A stretch of DNA of 64,000 bases from contig NZ_FZNZ01000006.1 of the NCBI RefSeq assembly GCF_900187995.1, positions 59,708 to 123,707 on the forward strand, in the 5' to 3' direction. Source of the DNA: Prevotella jejuni. GTDB taxonomy: Bacteria > Bacteroidota > Bacteroidia > Bacteroidales > Bacteroidaceae. Both the position numbers and the translations under genes were made by a program. The notes under the pieces were generated by a model, which was not told where the DNA came from, did not search any database, and was given only the letters and a program-made list of their open reading frames with translations. Positions 54,568 to 64,000 of the stretch are shown one piece after another; within the stretch, counting starts at the first letter, position 1; every line of letters starts with the position of its first letter.

Positions 54568-56439
54568 TTATCTCCCCATCAAGACAAGGAGCACATTAAT
54601 ATCGCTTGGGCTTACTCCTGGGATGCGACTTGCCTGTGCGAGCGTCTCCGGTTGGATTTGTTCTAACTTCTGTCGGCACTCTGTTGAGAGGTCATGCAGC
54701 TCACTATACTTAAAGTGTCCTTTGATTTTTATATCTTCAAGTCGGTGCATCTTCTCAGCGAACACACGTTCACGTTCAATATATCCCTTGTACTTCAGTT
54801 TTATTTCTGCAGCTTCGGCAATCTCTTCTTTACGGTTAGGAGAAGCCTCGATAGCCTCCTTCAAACTTGGAACAACAGCCGAAAGATTATCAAAGTTGAC
54901 CTGTGGACGTGCAACAAGGTCAACTATCTTCGTTGCTCCCTTGATAGGAGAAGTGCCCAACTGAGCCAAGAATCCATTGACAACCTCGGGCTTAACAGAA
55001 GTGTTATTACAGAAGTCAAGGATACGATTGATATGCTCCTTCTTCTGTATCCACCAGTCATAACGGTCCTGTTTAGCTATACCTATATTATAAGCACGCT
55101 CCGTCAGACGTGCATCTGCATCGTCTTGGCGTAAGAGAATACGGTATTCCGCACGCGAAGTAAACATACGGTAAGGTTCGTCAACGCCCTTTGTCGTGAG
55201 GTCATCAATCAACACACCGATATAACTCTCGTCTCTATTCATCACGAAAGGCTCCTTACCCGCACAGAGTAGGGCAGCATTAATACCCGCCACTAAGCCT
55301 TGTCCGCCAGCTTCCTCGTATCCTGTCGTACCGTTCACTTGCCCAGCAAAGAACAAACCCTCGATGACTTTCGACTCCAAAGACTGCTTCAGCTGTGTAG
55401 GATCAAAGTAATCATACTCGATAGCATAGCCGGGACGATAAATCTTAGCGTCACGCAGCGCAGGAATCTTGTGTATAGCTTCCAACTGAATATCCCAAGG
55501 CATACTCGAAGAGAAGCCATTCAGATACATTTCATTCGTGTCAACACCCTCTGGCTCGAGGAAGAGAGGATGGCTATTCTTGTCTGGGAAGGTTACAAGT
55601 TTCGTCTCTATCGAAGGACAATAGCGTGGTCCTGTACTCTTAATCTGCCCATTGAATAGGGGAGAGTCAGCCACTCCACGTCGCAAAACCTCATGTGCTT
55701 CCTCATTCGTATTACACGTCCAGCAAGGCAACTGTGGTAGATGACGATGCGGACCATAGAAAGAGAACTGATGATAGTCGGTCTCTCCCGGTTGTGGTTC
55801 CATCTCATCAAAGTGTACCGAACGGCGGTCAATGCGTACAGGAGTACCCGTCTTCATGCGGTCAGCACGAATCCCATGGCGCGTAATGCTCTCTGTAAAG
55901 TTGTGAACAGCAGGTTCTGCACATCGTCCACCCTCCACCTTTCGCTTACCGATGTGCATCAGTCCGTTGAGGAAAGTTCCTGCTGTGATAACCACTGTAC
56001 GTGCATAGATGTCAATACCCCATATTGTCTTGACACCCAACACCTTATCATTCTCTACCAACAACTCGTCGGCTTGATCCTGAAAGATGTCGAGGTGGTC
56101 CGTATGGTCGAGTATTGTGCGCCATTCCCAGATAAATTTACCACGATCACACTGTGCTCGTGGACTCCAAACGGCAGGTCCTTTAGATCGGTTCAGCATA
56201 CGAAATTGAATCGCTGTAGCATCGGTAACCAGTCCCATGTGGCCTCCAAGAGCATCTATCTCTCTGACTATCTGACCCTTAGCAATACCTCCGACAGCTG
56301 GATTACAGCTCATCTGACCGATTTTATTCATATCCATTGTTACCAAACAGGTCGTTGCACCCATGTTGGCAGCTGCTGTTGCAGCCTCACAACCTGCGTG
56401 TCCACCGCCGATAACAAGTACGTCATACTTGAATTTCAT
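54568..56439 (-). CDS. mnmG: tRNA uridine-5-carboxymethylaminomethyl modification enzyme MnmG
   Basis: 623 residues from the ATG at 56439 (MKFKYDVLVIGGG); nine upstream codons are not needed. With MnmE it installs the cmnm5 group at U34 of several tRNAs. The FAD dinucleotide loop VIGGGHAGCEAA (about 9-20), GIAKGQIVREIDALGGHMG, the MnmG signature GTFLNGLMHIGKRKVEGGRCAEP (key residues Gly-Thr-Phe-Leu, Gly-Gly-Arg), the GYEEAGGQGLVAGINAAL block and the C-terminal helical domain are all in place. It is the classic neighbour of parS and origin regions. Confidence 0.97.
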   Translation of the reverse strand: MKFKYDVLVIGGGHAGCEAATAAANMGATTCLVTMDMNKIGQMSCNPAVGGIAKGQIVREIDALGGHMGLVTDATAIQFRMLNRSKGPAVWSPRAQCDRGKFIWEWRTILDHTDHLDIFQDQADELLVENDKVLGVKTIWGIDIYARTVVITAGTFLNGLMHIGKRKVEGGRCAEPAVHNFTESITRHGIRADRMKTGTPVRIDRRSVHFDEMEPQPGETDYHQFSFYGPHRHLPQLPCWTCNTNEEAHEVLRRGVADSPLFNGQIKSTGPRYCPSIETKLVTFPDKNSHPLFLEPEGVDTNEMYLNGFSSSMPWDIQLEAIHKIPALRDAKIYRPGYAIEYDYFDPTQLKQSLESKVIEGLFFAGQVNGTTGYEEAGGQGLVAGINAALLCAGKEPFVMNRDESYIGVLIDDLTTKGVDEPYRMFTSRAEYRILLRQDDADARLTERAYNIGIAKQDRYDWWIQKKEHINRILDFCNNTSVKPEVVNGFLAQLGTSPIKGATKIVDLVARPQVNFDNLSAVVPSLKEAIEASPNRKEEIAEAAEIKLKYKGYIERERVFAEKMHRLEDIKIKGHFKYSELHDLSTECRQKLEQIQPETLAQASRIPGVSPSDINVLLVLMGR

Positions 56440-56563
56440 CGTCTTTTTACAAAAGTATAGGGGCACAATACCCCTAATTTATATCGTCACAAAATTAAGA
56501 AATAAATTCGAATTATATCTATATTATGGATAGAAAAGTTCCTTCCTGACTCCCCTCTTTCGC

Positions 56564-57379
56564 TTAATTCAGCAGCCACGCAACGCCTAAACCAATGTTA
56601 CTGTATCGTGAGAACTCGTTGAAAGAGATGTCATAGAAAGTGTTTACGTACAGACGTGGTGATACCTTATAAGCCAATCCCGCCTCACTCATAAAGTTGA
56701 AGTGGCTGTCTTGTCCTGGTTTAGCCCAATCGTCCTGTCGTTTTGAGTTATATCTATTATAGCTCTCAACGAAGAAACTCCATCTTTCTGACGGTTGATA
56801 CGTGAGGTTAGCACCAAGGAAAAGGTCGGGACTCTCGGTGTCTCCGTTCCATTCAGCTCCCAAATCATAGCCTAAGGTGAACTTACTACTCAGCTCGTTT
56901 TCGAACAAGAGGTGAGCTTGAAAGCCCAAATGCTTAGGTAGATAGTGTGCGTTACTACCGCCAGGGATGAGCATCGTGCCCATAAAGGCAACCTTTGGAA
57001 ACACCTTCCCACCCTCATATACCTTGATTTTCGTACCGATAGTGGCATTAGCGATACCTCCAAAGTTCCCTTCAGGCGTATGAGTAATACATTCATCAAT
57101 CTGTAGTCTCACTTCCGCCTGAGGTGTCAGTCCGAGTCGAAACATAGATGTGTTGATAGTGAAGGTACGTGCGTATTCGCCGTTCCTCCTGTCCCATTCG
57201 AGTCCGATACCTGTCTCCCAATCAATCTTTCCTTGCTTCATGATGTCGACACCAGTCGTTGCGCCGGGTGCATCTGGTGAGTAGTCAATCGCCTCTTGTG
57301 CCATAGAGCGCACAGAGCCAAGCATAAGGAGAGACAGACATAGAGTTCTCCTCAAACCACTAATAAGATAGGCTATCAT
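56564..57379 (-). CDS. Outer-membrane beta-barrel transporter-like protein
   Basis: A 271-residue secreted protein: signal peptide (1-28, ending VRSMAQ), then amphipathic strands with many aromatic residues and a C-terminal strand ending VAWLLN, consistent with an outer-membrane barrel. It resembles the 'transporter, MetA-pathway of phenol degradation' type (YSPDAPGATTGVDIMKQGKIDWETGIGLEWDR-like start, quoted in part: PDAPGATTGVDI; GFQAHLLFENELSSKFTLGYDLGAEW in the middle, key residues Phe-Gln-Ala). Substrate unknown. It stands alone between mnmG and the divergent MFS gene. Confidence 0.72.
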   Translation of the reverse strand: MIAYLISGLRRTLCLSLLMLGSVRSMAQEAIDYSPDAPGATTGVDIMKQGKIDWETGIGLEWDRRNGEYARTFTINTSMFRLGLTPQAEVRLQIDECITHTPEGNFGGIANATIGTKIKVYEGGKVFPKVAFMGTMLIPGGSNAHYLPKHLGFQAHLLFENELSSKFTLGYDLGAEWNGDTESPDLFLGANLTYQPSERWSFFVESYNRYNSKRQDDWAKPGQDSHFNFMSEAGLAYKVSPRLYVNTFYDISFNEFSRYSNIGLGVAWLLN

Positions 57380-57788
57380 AGTCTTCTTTCTCTTTGATAA
57401 TGTTTCAGTTTGTTTTAATGTGAATTACAGTCCCCTATCTGTACTATTATCCTTTGATACTCATCTTCATATAGGGGACTATCATGCCAGCTACAAAGAT
57501 ACGCATTAATCGGTTGAAAACAATCTTTTTAGGGTTAAAGTATGCCTTATCCTCGAAAATCACAGCTGTTTTGCGCTCTGTCTTATGGCTAATAACCCTC
57601 CTTTCTGTCCCTTTCTATCTTTGTGTTAACGTTCCACAGATGTTACAATACTGCCCCACAGAAGTTGTACTAATGTCCCGAACCCTCTTAAGCGGTGGTG
57701 TTGTCGACGAAAGAAATCAAACGCCTAAACAGGCGGCAAGGCCTCATGGTTATTACGCCATACGTTCTTTGTTTATAAAGATAATGTG

Positions 57789-57796
57789 TAACTTTG
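57789..57796 (+). promoter_or_regulatory. -7 box of the MFS gene
   Basis: TAACTTTG, 27 bp before the ATG at 57824, with TTTG at 57768-57771 (17-bp spacer, slightly short). The other part of the 57380-57788 gap shows only a chance ORF. Confidence 0.45.
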
Positions 57797-57823
57797 CATG
57801 TTTGGACATAATAACAGAAAAAA

Positions 57824-59029
57824 ATGGAACTAATTAAAAAGACAGAAGAAAGCAACGAAGAACGCACAGCCTTAGGTATTCTGCTCACGATAAGTTTTTG
57901 TCATCTCTTAGACGACACGATGCACTCCATGCTACCAGCTATCTATCCGATGTTGAAAAGTGAGTTTGGATTATCCTTCTTTCAGGTGGGTATCATAACG
58001 TTAGTACTACAGTTAACCTCCTCCATCATCCAGCCCTTCGTCGGACTCTATGCCGACAAGCATCACGGTTGGTGGCAGTTACCAGTGAGTATGGTGTTCA
58101 CGCTTATTGGTATCTTTATGCTTTCGTATGCCGATAGTTTCCTTGTTATCTTAGTCTCAGTGTCGTTGTTTGGCTTAGGCTCTTCTATCTTCCATCCGCA
58201 AGGTTCGCAAGTAGCGCAGCAAGCCTCTGGTGGTCGCAATGGTTTAGCACAAAGTATTTTCCAGGTAGGAGGCAATGGTGGCTTTGCAGCAGGACCATTG
58301 TTTGCAGCTCTGATAGTGATACCAGTCGGCCTGAGTGGTGTACGCTGGTTTGCTGTCGTAGCCCTTCTTTTAGCCGTAATACTAATTTTTATAGGGAAGT
58401 GGCACGTCAAACAACTGAAAGTTGTCCGTAAACGGAGTAGGGCACGATGGACCACAGCAAAGAACTATAGCCGTCATCAGATCTATGGATTTGTCTTTAT
58501 CCTCTTCATTTTGATGTTTTCTAAGAACTTCTATACAGAGAGTATGGTCAGCTATTTCACCTTCTTTCTGATAGAGAAATTCGGTGTCTCTATTCAAACC
58601 TCCCAACTCTGCCTGTTTGTTTTCTTAGCGGCAGAGGTCGTCGGAACGCTCCTTGGTGGCTGGATAGGCGACCGCTACGGGCGTAAATACGTGATATGGT
58701 TCTCTATCTTTGGTGCAGCGCCATTCACAATCATGCTCCCTTATGTGGGTAGTCTTGCTGGAACAAGCATCTTATCAGCTATCATCGGACTCATCATAGC
58801 ATCAGCTTTCTCTGCAATATTGGTCTATGCAACCGATCTTATGCCCAATCATATCGGTACGATAGCCGGTATCTTCTATGGACTCTCGTTCGGTCTTGGT
58901 GGTCTTGGAAGCACTTTCTTTGGTTGGTTAGCCGACCAAACGAGTATTCTCTTTGTCTTTAAGGTCAGCACGTTACTCCCCTTGTTAGGTATTATAGCCG
59001 TCTATTTGCCAAAGATGAAGCGTGAGTAG
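57824..59029 (+). CDS. fsr: MFS transporter, fosmidomycin-resistance (Fsr) type
   Basis: A 401-residue 12-helix major facilitator. The N-terminus FCHLLDDTMHSMLPAIYPML and PFVGLYADKHH (loop 2-3 motif), then GSSIFHPQGSQVAQQASGGR and QVGGNGGFAAGP, are typical of the Fsr group. In Escherichia coli this protein exports fosmidomycin, an inhibitor of the MEP pathway, so a role with the IspG route is conceivable but not shown. The second half repeats the loop motif at GGWIGDRYGRKYV. Single gene, stop followed by a long gene-free region. Confidence 0.88.
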   Translation: MELIKKTEESNEERTALGILLTISFCHLLDDTMHSMLPAIYPMLKSEFGLSFFQVGIITLVLQLTSSIIQPFVGLYADKHHGWWQLPVSMVFTLIGIFMLSYADSFLVILVSVSLFGLGSSIFHPQGSQVAQQASGGRNGLAQSIFQVGGNGGFAAGPLFAALIVIPVGLSGVRWFAVVALLLAVILIFIGKWHVKQLKVVRKRSRARWTTAKNYSRHQIYGFVFILFILMFSKNFYTESMVSYFTFFLIEKFGVSIQTSQLCLFVFLAAEVVGTLLGGWIGDRYGRKYVIWFSIFGAAPFTIMLPYVGSLAGTSILSAIIGLIIASAFSAILVYATDLMPNHIGTIAGIFYGLSFGLGGLGSTFFGWLADQTSILFVFKVSTLLPLLGIIAVYLPKMKRE

Positions 59030-59391
59030 GGTGATAGCCGTCAACACTTTTTGCCCTTTCTCCACGTCTGCTGCCATACTCGAAGTCCTTTCTACGGTTA
59101 GGCATAGTTATCTGTCAGTCGTTTATGTGTACTGGTAAGAATGATAGCAATTCTCTCTCTAAATTAGTTAGGGGTGTTAAGGGTAATAGAGGTAAGAATT
59201 ATTCAATAGCTCATCCAACGTGTTGAATGACGTTTTATTTCTTTCACTCCAGACATTAAAATACTCTGCAAGGTCGTAAAAAATAATTACATTGCGTCGA
59301 GCTAAACTCCTTCAATAAAAGAGAATAAGATTTCTTGTATTTAAGCCTATAACTTTCAATAAATCAATACGTTATAAATAGCGTTTGAGAA

Positions 59392-59501
59392 GACGCCTTT
59401 CTTGCTCCAAGAAGGGCGTCTTCTATATGCAAGAAGGGCATGTTCTCGAACGTAGAAGGGCATGTTCTTGATGCTTCCTCGGCCTCTTCTCGAGCGAAGA
59501 G
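59392..59501. repeat. 22-bp array, GGGCRTSTTCT type
   Basis: Five 22-bp units at 59392, 59414, 59436, 59458 and 59480. Units 1-2 also make a 17-bp stem (AGAAGACGCC..GGCGTCTTCT, one wobble). In reverse complement it resembles the GCTTGCAGAAGACGCCC text of the array inside repeats A-C. It lies in the 59030-60110 gene-free region. Confidence 0.85.
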
Positions 59502-59639
59502 GAGAATAGTTGCTGAAAAATCCTAACATTCCCTCGCTATCTATCCAGCCTCCTGTCTTCTTTTGTTGGTAGTCTTATAGAGGTCGCTTCGGTGATTTCT
59601 CTCATAGATAAACACAGATGTTTGTTTATAGGAACAGTT

Positions 59640-59860
59640 CCACAGAGGTCTGTTTATGCATGCGATGTCGCGGAGATTACAGCCAATAGTAGCGAAAATG
59701 CTCTGTGTTCTCTGTCGGTCGAAGGGCGTCCGTGGTCTCTAAACATGTGCTGAAAGCTTCTGTAAGCTCTGTGCCCTCTGTGAGAGATAAGACTCCCAAG
59801 GACCTTTACGAGTAGCCTTATAGCGGTAAACTTACATTCTCCTCTCCCATTCGTTACTTT
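59640..59860. repeat. Degenerate CACAGAG-type 9-bp repeat block
   Basis: On the minus strand CACAGAGGG, CACAGAGCT, TACAGAAGC follow every 9 bp, and similar ACAGAGAACACAGAGCA text recurs. A 94-codon ORF here (reads HRGHRAYR) is a by-product. The rest of 59030-60000 has no supported gene. Confidence 0.45.
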
Positions 59861-60011
59861 TCTTCGGTCAGTGAGTTTTGGCTTGTTATGGAGCTGAGGT
59901 AGCTTATATAATGGATACACCAGCGTGCCAGAAATCATGGAATAAGTGTATAATCTTACAAGAAAAGCGTTATTTACGATAGTACAGGTCGTTTAATTCC
60001 AATTAATTCAT

Positions 60012-60019
60012 TATCTTTG
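60012..60019 (+). promoter_or_regulatory. -7 box of the GH84 gene
   Basis: TATCTTTG, giving a leader of about 85 nt before 60111. No -33 TTTG at the normal distance. Confidence 0.45.
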
Positions 60020-60110
60020 TGGCATCAATCAATTTTATTACGCAATAATAATCACACATGCTTGTTCGATAGGTAAGGGCAGGCAGGAATCTAAACATTA
60101 ATAAACCTAC

Positions 60111-62693
60111 ATGAAACAAAAGAAGTTTTTAGTGACTTTCGCTTTGGGTCTCTGTGCCCTAACGGCAGCCCATGCACAGGATAATGACTTCGACTTAGGC
60201 AGTCAACGTTCGGAAGTGCAGTTAGTTAATCCTGTTCCTGGTAAGAAGATAGACCATCAGGGACTCGTTATTAACCCTACACCACGTTACGTGAAACTGA
60301 CAGGTGAGGGAACAGTAGACATCAGTGGTGGTGTTAAACTTGACCAACCGCAGCCTGCTCGTAAGCAGAGTTGGGACTATTGGACTGATCTTAACTTCCT
60401 TTCTCGGGCTGAGAAGGGCTTCCCAATGAAGATACAATTAGTAAAGATACCTGTTGTTTTGAAAGATGGGGAGAAGAGTGGGGCCGATGTAGACGGTGCT
60501 TACACACTAAGAATAACCAAGAAAGGAATCACACTTATGGCTGCTGATGACTTAGGAGTGTTCTATGGCATTCAGACACTACGTCAGATTATGGAGAACC
60601 CATCCGTAGAAGGCGGTAAGAAACTACCTTGTTTGGAAATCGGCGATGAACCAGTATTCGCCTATCGTGGTGTTGTTGAGGGTTTCTATGGTACACCATG
60701 GTCACATGCAGTGCGTCTTTCATTGATTGACTTCTACGGTAAGTACAAGATGAATACTTATATCTATGGACCAAAGGACGACCCTTATCACAGTTCTCCT
60801 AACTGGCGTCTGCCTTATCCAGAGAATGAGATGAAGGAAATTAAGGAACTTGTTGCAGCCTGCAAGAAGAACCGTGTAGACTTCGTTTGGGCTATTCATC
60901 CAGGTAAGGACATCAAGTGGAACGAGGAAGACTATCAGAATCTTAAGCACAAGCTCGACCTCATGTATCAAGCTGGTGTTAAGTCGTTTGCTATCTTCTT
61001 CGATGATATTTCAGGCGAGGGAACCAACCCTAACCGACAAGTAGAGTTATTGAATCGTTTGACAAAGGAGTTTGTAAAGGCGAAGGGCGATGTTGCTCCG
61101 CTGATTATTTGTCCTACAGACTATTCTAAGTTATGGGCAAAGGCAGACGAGAACGGACCATTGAGCATCTATGGTAAGACCCTCGACCCATCTGTACGTG
61201 TGTTCTGGACAGGCGATGTTGTTTGTAGCGATGTGACAAAGAGTACGCTCGATTGGGTGGACAGTCGCATTAAGCGTCCTGCTTTCTTCTGGTGGAACTA
61301 TGCCGTAACAGACTATGTTCGCAACCTTGTCTTGCAGGGACCTGTCTATGGTTTGGATACTTCGCTCACCGCAAAAGATATGTGTGGACTCGTCAGCAAC
61401 CCTATGGAGCATGGAGAAGCATCAAAGCTCTCTCTCTACAGTGTGGCCGATTATACATGGAACCCATCTGATTATAACCCAATCGACAGTTGGGAGCGTG
61501 GCTTGGAAGTGATGATGCCACGTGCGAAGGACGCTTACCGCACCTTTGCTATCCATTCTGCAGATACGGAAACAGGCTATCGTCGTGACGAGTCTTGGGA
61601 GACTGAGACCTTCCGTTTGGCTGATTACACTAAGGAGAAACGTGATAAACTATACGAGGAGTTCGAGCGTGTGGCTAAAGCACCTGCTGAAATTGAGGCT
61701 GGTTGCACAGATAGTTTGTTGATGAAGGAGCTGAAGCCTTGGCTGACTGAGTTCGCTAAGTTAGGCGAACGTGGTAAGAAAGCTATCGAACTGATGGACC
61801 TCTATCGTAGTGGTGACAACTTGAAATTCTGGAGTCAGTACGTTAAGAGCCGTATGACCATGGACGATAAGAATGCTTATGAGGCACATAAGTCGGGCAC
61901 AATGAAATTGCAGCCGTTCTATGACGTCGCTATGAACGACCTCGGTGATGCTTTCTATGAGAAGCTCTCAGGCGAGAAAGCATTCACATTACGTGGTATC
62001 GGGTCTTATAAGAGCCTAAAGACGACACAAGCAGGATTGATGCTTGATGGCGATAGTACACATTACACCTCTGGGGAAGCTCAGAAGGCTGGTGACTGGA
62101 TGGGTGTTGCCCTCCCTGAACCAATGGCTGTGCGTGAGGTGCATATCCTTCAGGGTCGTAACTCTAAGGATGATTGTGACTTCTATGACCATGCAACACT
62201 TGAATATTCGGTTGATGGCAAGACATGGAAGCCAATGTTAGGTGATTTGAAGAACCAGTATGACATCCTTTGGCAGGGTGAGCCGGTGCAAGCACGTTAT
62301 ATTCGTTTGCGTCGTCTTGACTCCGACCGTAAGAACTGGGCTGCTATTCGCTCGTTCGTAGTGGTTCCTGATGGTGCTGCAACACTTGAGTTTGGTAGTA
62401 CTAACGCTGCTTCTGATGCCGTCCTTCGTGCGTTCGACCATCAGCCAAGTACGTCTTTCAAGAATACAGGTGCTGTTTCGTTTGAGGTACCAAGTGGTAT
62501 GACTTCTTATACCTTCCTTCTCTCATTGCCAGAGGGTGGCTCTGTTCGTATTTGCCAGTATGATAAGCGCAACAAGCTAAAGGCTGAGTTCACTTCTAAT
62601 GAGCCTTTCTTCACTGTTGATGTGGCAAAGAAAGTAACGCGTATGGAGCTGATTGGCAAGGCGGAAGTGTTCGAGATTATTCCAAAGAAGTAA
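60111..62693 (+). CDS. GH84 beta-N-acetylglucosaminidase with CBM32-like domain
   Basis: An 860-residue secreted hexosaminidase. Signal peptide 1-22. N-terminal GH20b-like domain about 30-180 (LMAADDLGVFYGIQTLRQI). The GH84 catalytic barrel starts FAYRGVVEGFYGTPWSHA (about 183-200) and carries the catalytic Asp pair in FFDDISGEGT (Asp298, Asp299), followed by WTGDVVCSD and FFWWNYAVTDY. A helical linker follows (about 470-620). Domain 640-760 looks like an F5/8-type carbohydrate-binding module (DSTHYTSGEAQKAGDWMGV; VQARYIRLRRLDSD), then a final beta domain. Family members remove terminal GlcNAc from mucin or host O-GlcNAc-like glycans; catalysis is substrate-assisted. Confidence 0.93.
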   Translation: MKQKKFLVTFALGLCALTAAHAQDNDFDLGSQRSEVQLVNPVPGKKIDHQGLVINPTPRYVKLTGEGTVDISGGVKLDQPQPARKQSWDYWTDLNFLSRAEKGFPMKIQLVKIPVVLKDGEKSGADVDGAYTLRITKKGITLMAADDLGVFYGIQTLRQIMENPSVEGGKKLPCLEIGDEPVFAYRGVVEGFYGTPWSHAVRLSLIDFYGKYKMNTYIYGPKDDPYHSSPNWRLPYPENEMKEIKELVAACKKNRVDFVWAIHPGKDIKWNEEDYQNLKHKLDLMYQAGVKSFAIFFDDISGEGTNPNRQVELLNRLTKEFVKAKGDVAPLIICPTDYSKLWAKADENGPLSIYGKTLDPSVRVFWTGDVVCSDVTKSTLDWVDSRIKRPAFFWWNYAVTDYVRNLVLQGPVYGLDTSLTAKDMCGLVSNPMEHGEASKLSLYSVADYTWNPSDYNPIDSWERGLEVMMPRAKDAYRTFAIHSADTETGYRRDESWETETFRLADYTKEKRDKLYEEFERVAKAPAEIEAGCTDSLLMKELKPWLTEFAKLGERGKKAIELMDLYRSGDNLKFWSQYVKSRMTMDDKNAYEAHKSGTMKLQPFYDVAMNDLGDAFYEKLSGEKAFTLRGIGSYKSLKTTQAGLMLDGDSTHYTSGEAQKAGDWMGVALPEPMAVREVHILQGRNSKDDCDFYDHATLEYSVDGKTWKPMLGDLKNQYDILWQGEPVQARYIRLRRLDSDRKNWAAIRSFVVVPDGAATLEFGSTNAASDAVLRAFDHQPSTSFKNTGAVSFEVPSGMTSYTFLLSLPEGGSVRICQYDKRNKLKAEFTSNEPFFTVDVAKKVTRMELIGKAEVFEIIPKK

Positions 62694-62760
62694 GATATTG
62701 ATTGACGAGGTGACGAGTCTACAAGTAGACAAGTTGCTTGTTGAAAGACAACAAATAAAT

Positions 62761-62798
62761 AACAATAGGGACAGACGATGGCGTCTGTCCCTATTGTT
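62761..62798. terminator. Bidirectional terminator after the GH84 gene
   Basis: 16-bp perfect stem (62761-62776 with 62783-62798), 6-nt loop, between the convergent GH84 and small secreted protein genes. Confidence 0.75.
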
Positions 62799-62852
62799 TG
62801 TGATATGTTCGAGTGAATGATAATCTAAGAAATGAGGTGAATAAGCCCGAAT

Positions 62853-63401
<549 letters not shown>

Positions 63402-63748
63402 TTAATTCTTTAATGTTGATACATTCATTCATTAGAATTCTGTGAATGTTCGAATTCAATAAATGCTTTTCGTCACCTTTGTTTGCGAATAGTAGCTGTT
63501 TTATCGCTGTTCTTGTAAAGTAGCATTGATATTGCTGCAAATGTAGATAATAGTTTTTAAATAAACAAACGTTGGATGGATTTTAGATAGGTTGACTTTG
63601 TTTTCGGTATTTGCTAACAATAAGTTACCTCTACTTCGGTAACATACAGCAAGGATAAAAACGGTATGGACTATACTAAACAACTATTACCACAGAACTA
63701 CGAATTACGCAAATTGCACTAAGACAGAGGGGACAGAATGGACTATGC

Positions 63749-63894
63749 TTTTAATGTTCTCAGACAGAATGACATAATGACAGGAAGAGACTTAAAAGCT
63801 CAGAACTATTGGAGATTTTAATGTTCTCAGACAGAATGACATAATGACATAGAGTGACTGAAAGCTCTTACATAGACGAAATGACATAATGACA
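63749..63894. repeat. 34-bp direct repeats
   Basis: TTTTAATGTTCTCAGACAGAATGACATAATGACA (given here by ends: TTTTAATG..ATAATGACA) occurs at 63749-63782 and 63816-63849, and its 3' half (ATGACATAATGACA) again at 63881-63894. Steps are 67 and 45 bp. No gene seen in 63399-64000. Confidence 0.8.
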
Positions 63895-64000
63895 AAGAGT
63901 GGATGAGGGGCAGAATGAAGATGGCTTTGAATGTGTATAAGATATTAAACCTTTGTTATTTAGTGTTGTATCAATTGCTTTTATGAAATTATATGATTAC

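Noticed and set aside
57484..57837. 117-codon ORF before the MFS gene
   Set aside because: It runs through the MFS promoter and overlaps its start; no recognisable domain.
59654..59938. 94-codon ORF with HRGHRAYR text
   Set aside because: This is the translation of a 9-bp CACAGAG repeat, a known kind of spurious ORF.

Overview
The window looks like a chromosomal segment of a Prevotella-type Bacteroidales. Supporting signs are the long Bacteroidetes form of IspG, a PorZ component of the type IX secretion system, ECF sigma/anti-sigma/TonB receptor sets, a GH84 hexosaminidase, a GH3-family protein, and upstream regions carrying the Bacteroidetes promoter (TTTG, about 20 bp, TAnnTTTG) rather than sigma-70 boxes. 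Genus is inferred from gene content and protein style, not from a search.

Layout. 1-801: AT-rich, DnaA-box-rich non-coding region, a candidate replication origin. 802-7233 (+): DUF3108 protein, ychF, lgt, mutS. 7334-8638 (-): class II Fic protein bracketed by two copies of one palindrome. 9168-12937 (-): ECF sigma, short anti-sigma and TonB-dependent receptor operon. 13340-14563 (-): a second ECF sigma with a four-helix membrane partner. 15351-16858 (+): a complete retron (promoter, msr-msd RNA, reverse transcriptase) whose RT ends in a transmembrane helix. 17021-26472 (-): pabC/pabB, an SDR-like protein, a LytS-type kinase, ispG, purE, a PAP2 protein, rpoN and a hypothetical gene. 27197-29374 (-): a second outer-membrane receptor. 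29966-38763 (+): leuS, YitT, rdgB, glycosyltransferase, porZ, acyltransferase. 39414-40745 (+): AAA ATPase with a nuclease-like end. 40902-47835 (-): Ig-like lipoprotein, GH3-family protein, polA. 47928-48908 (+): polyprenyl synthase. 49628-56439 (-): deoC, mazG-like, dtd, uvrC, apt, mnmG, with two near-consensus parS sites. 56564-64000: outer-membrane protein, Fsr-like MFS transporter, GH84 enzyme, small secreted protein.

Most genes are housekeeping. The unusual content is the retron and the intergenic DNA. At least eight intergenic places hold short tandem arrays with different sequences but the same exact 22-bp period, usually of units with dyad symmetry. One such array heads a repeat of up to about 510 bp present three times (near 4.1, 14.9 and 26.7 kb). 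The retron lies between one copy of that repeat and a TCATGA-type 22-bp array.

No rRNA, tRNA, transposase or CRISPR array was recognised.
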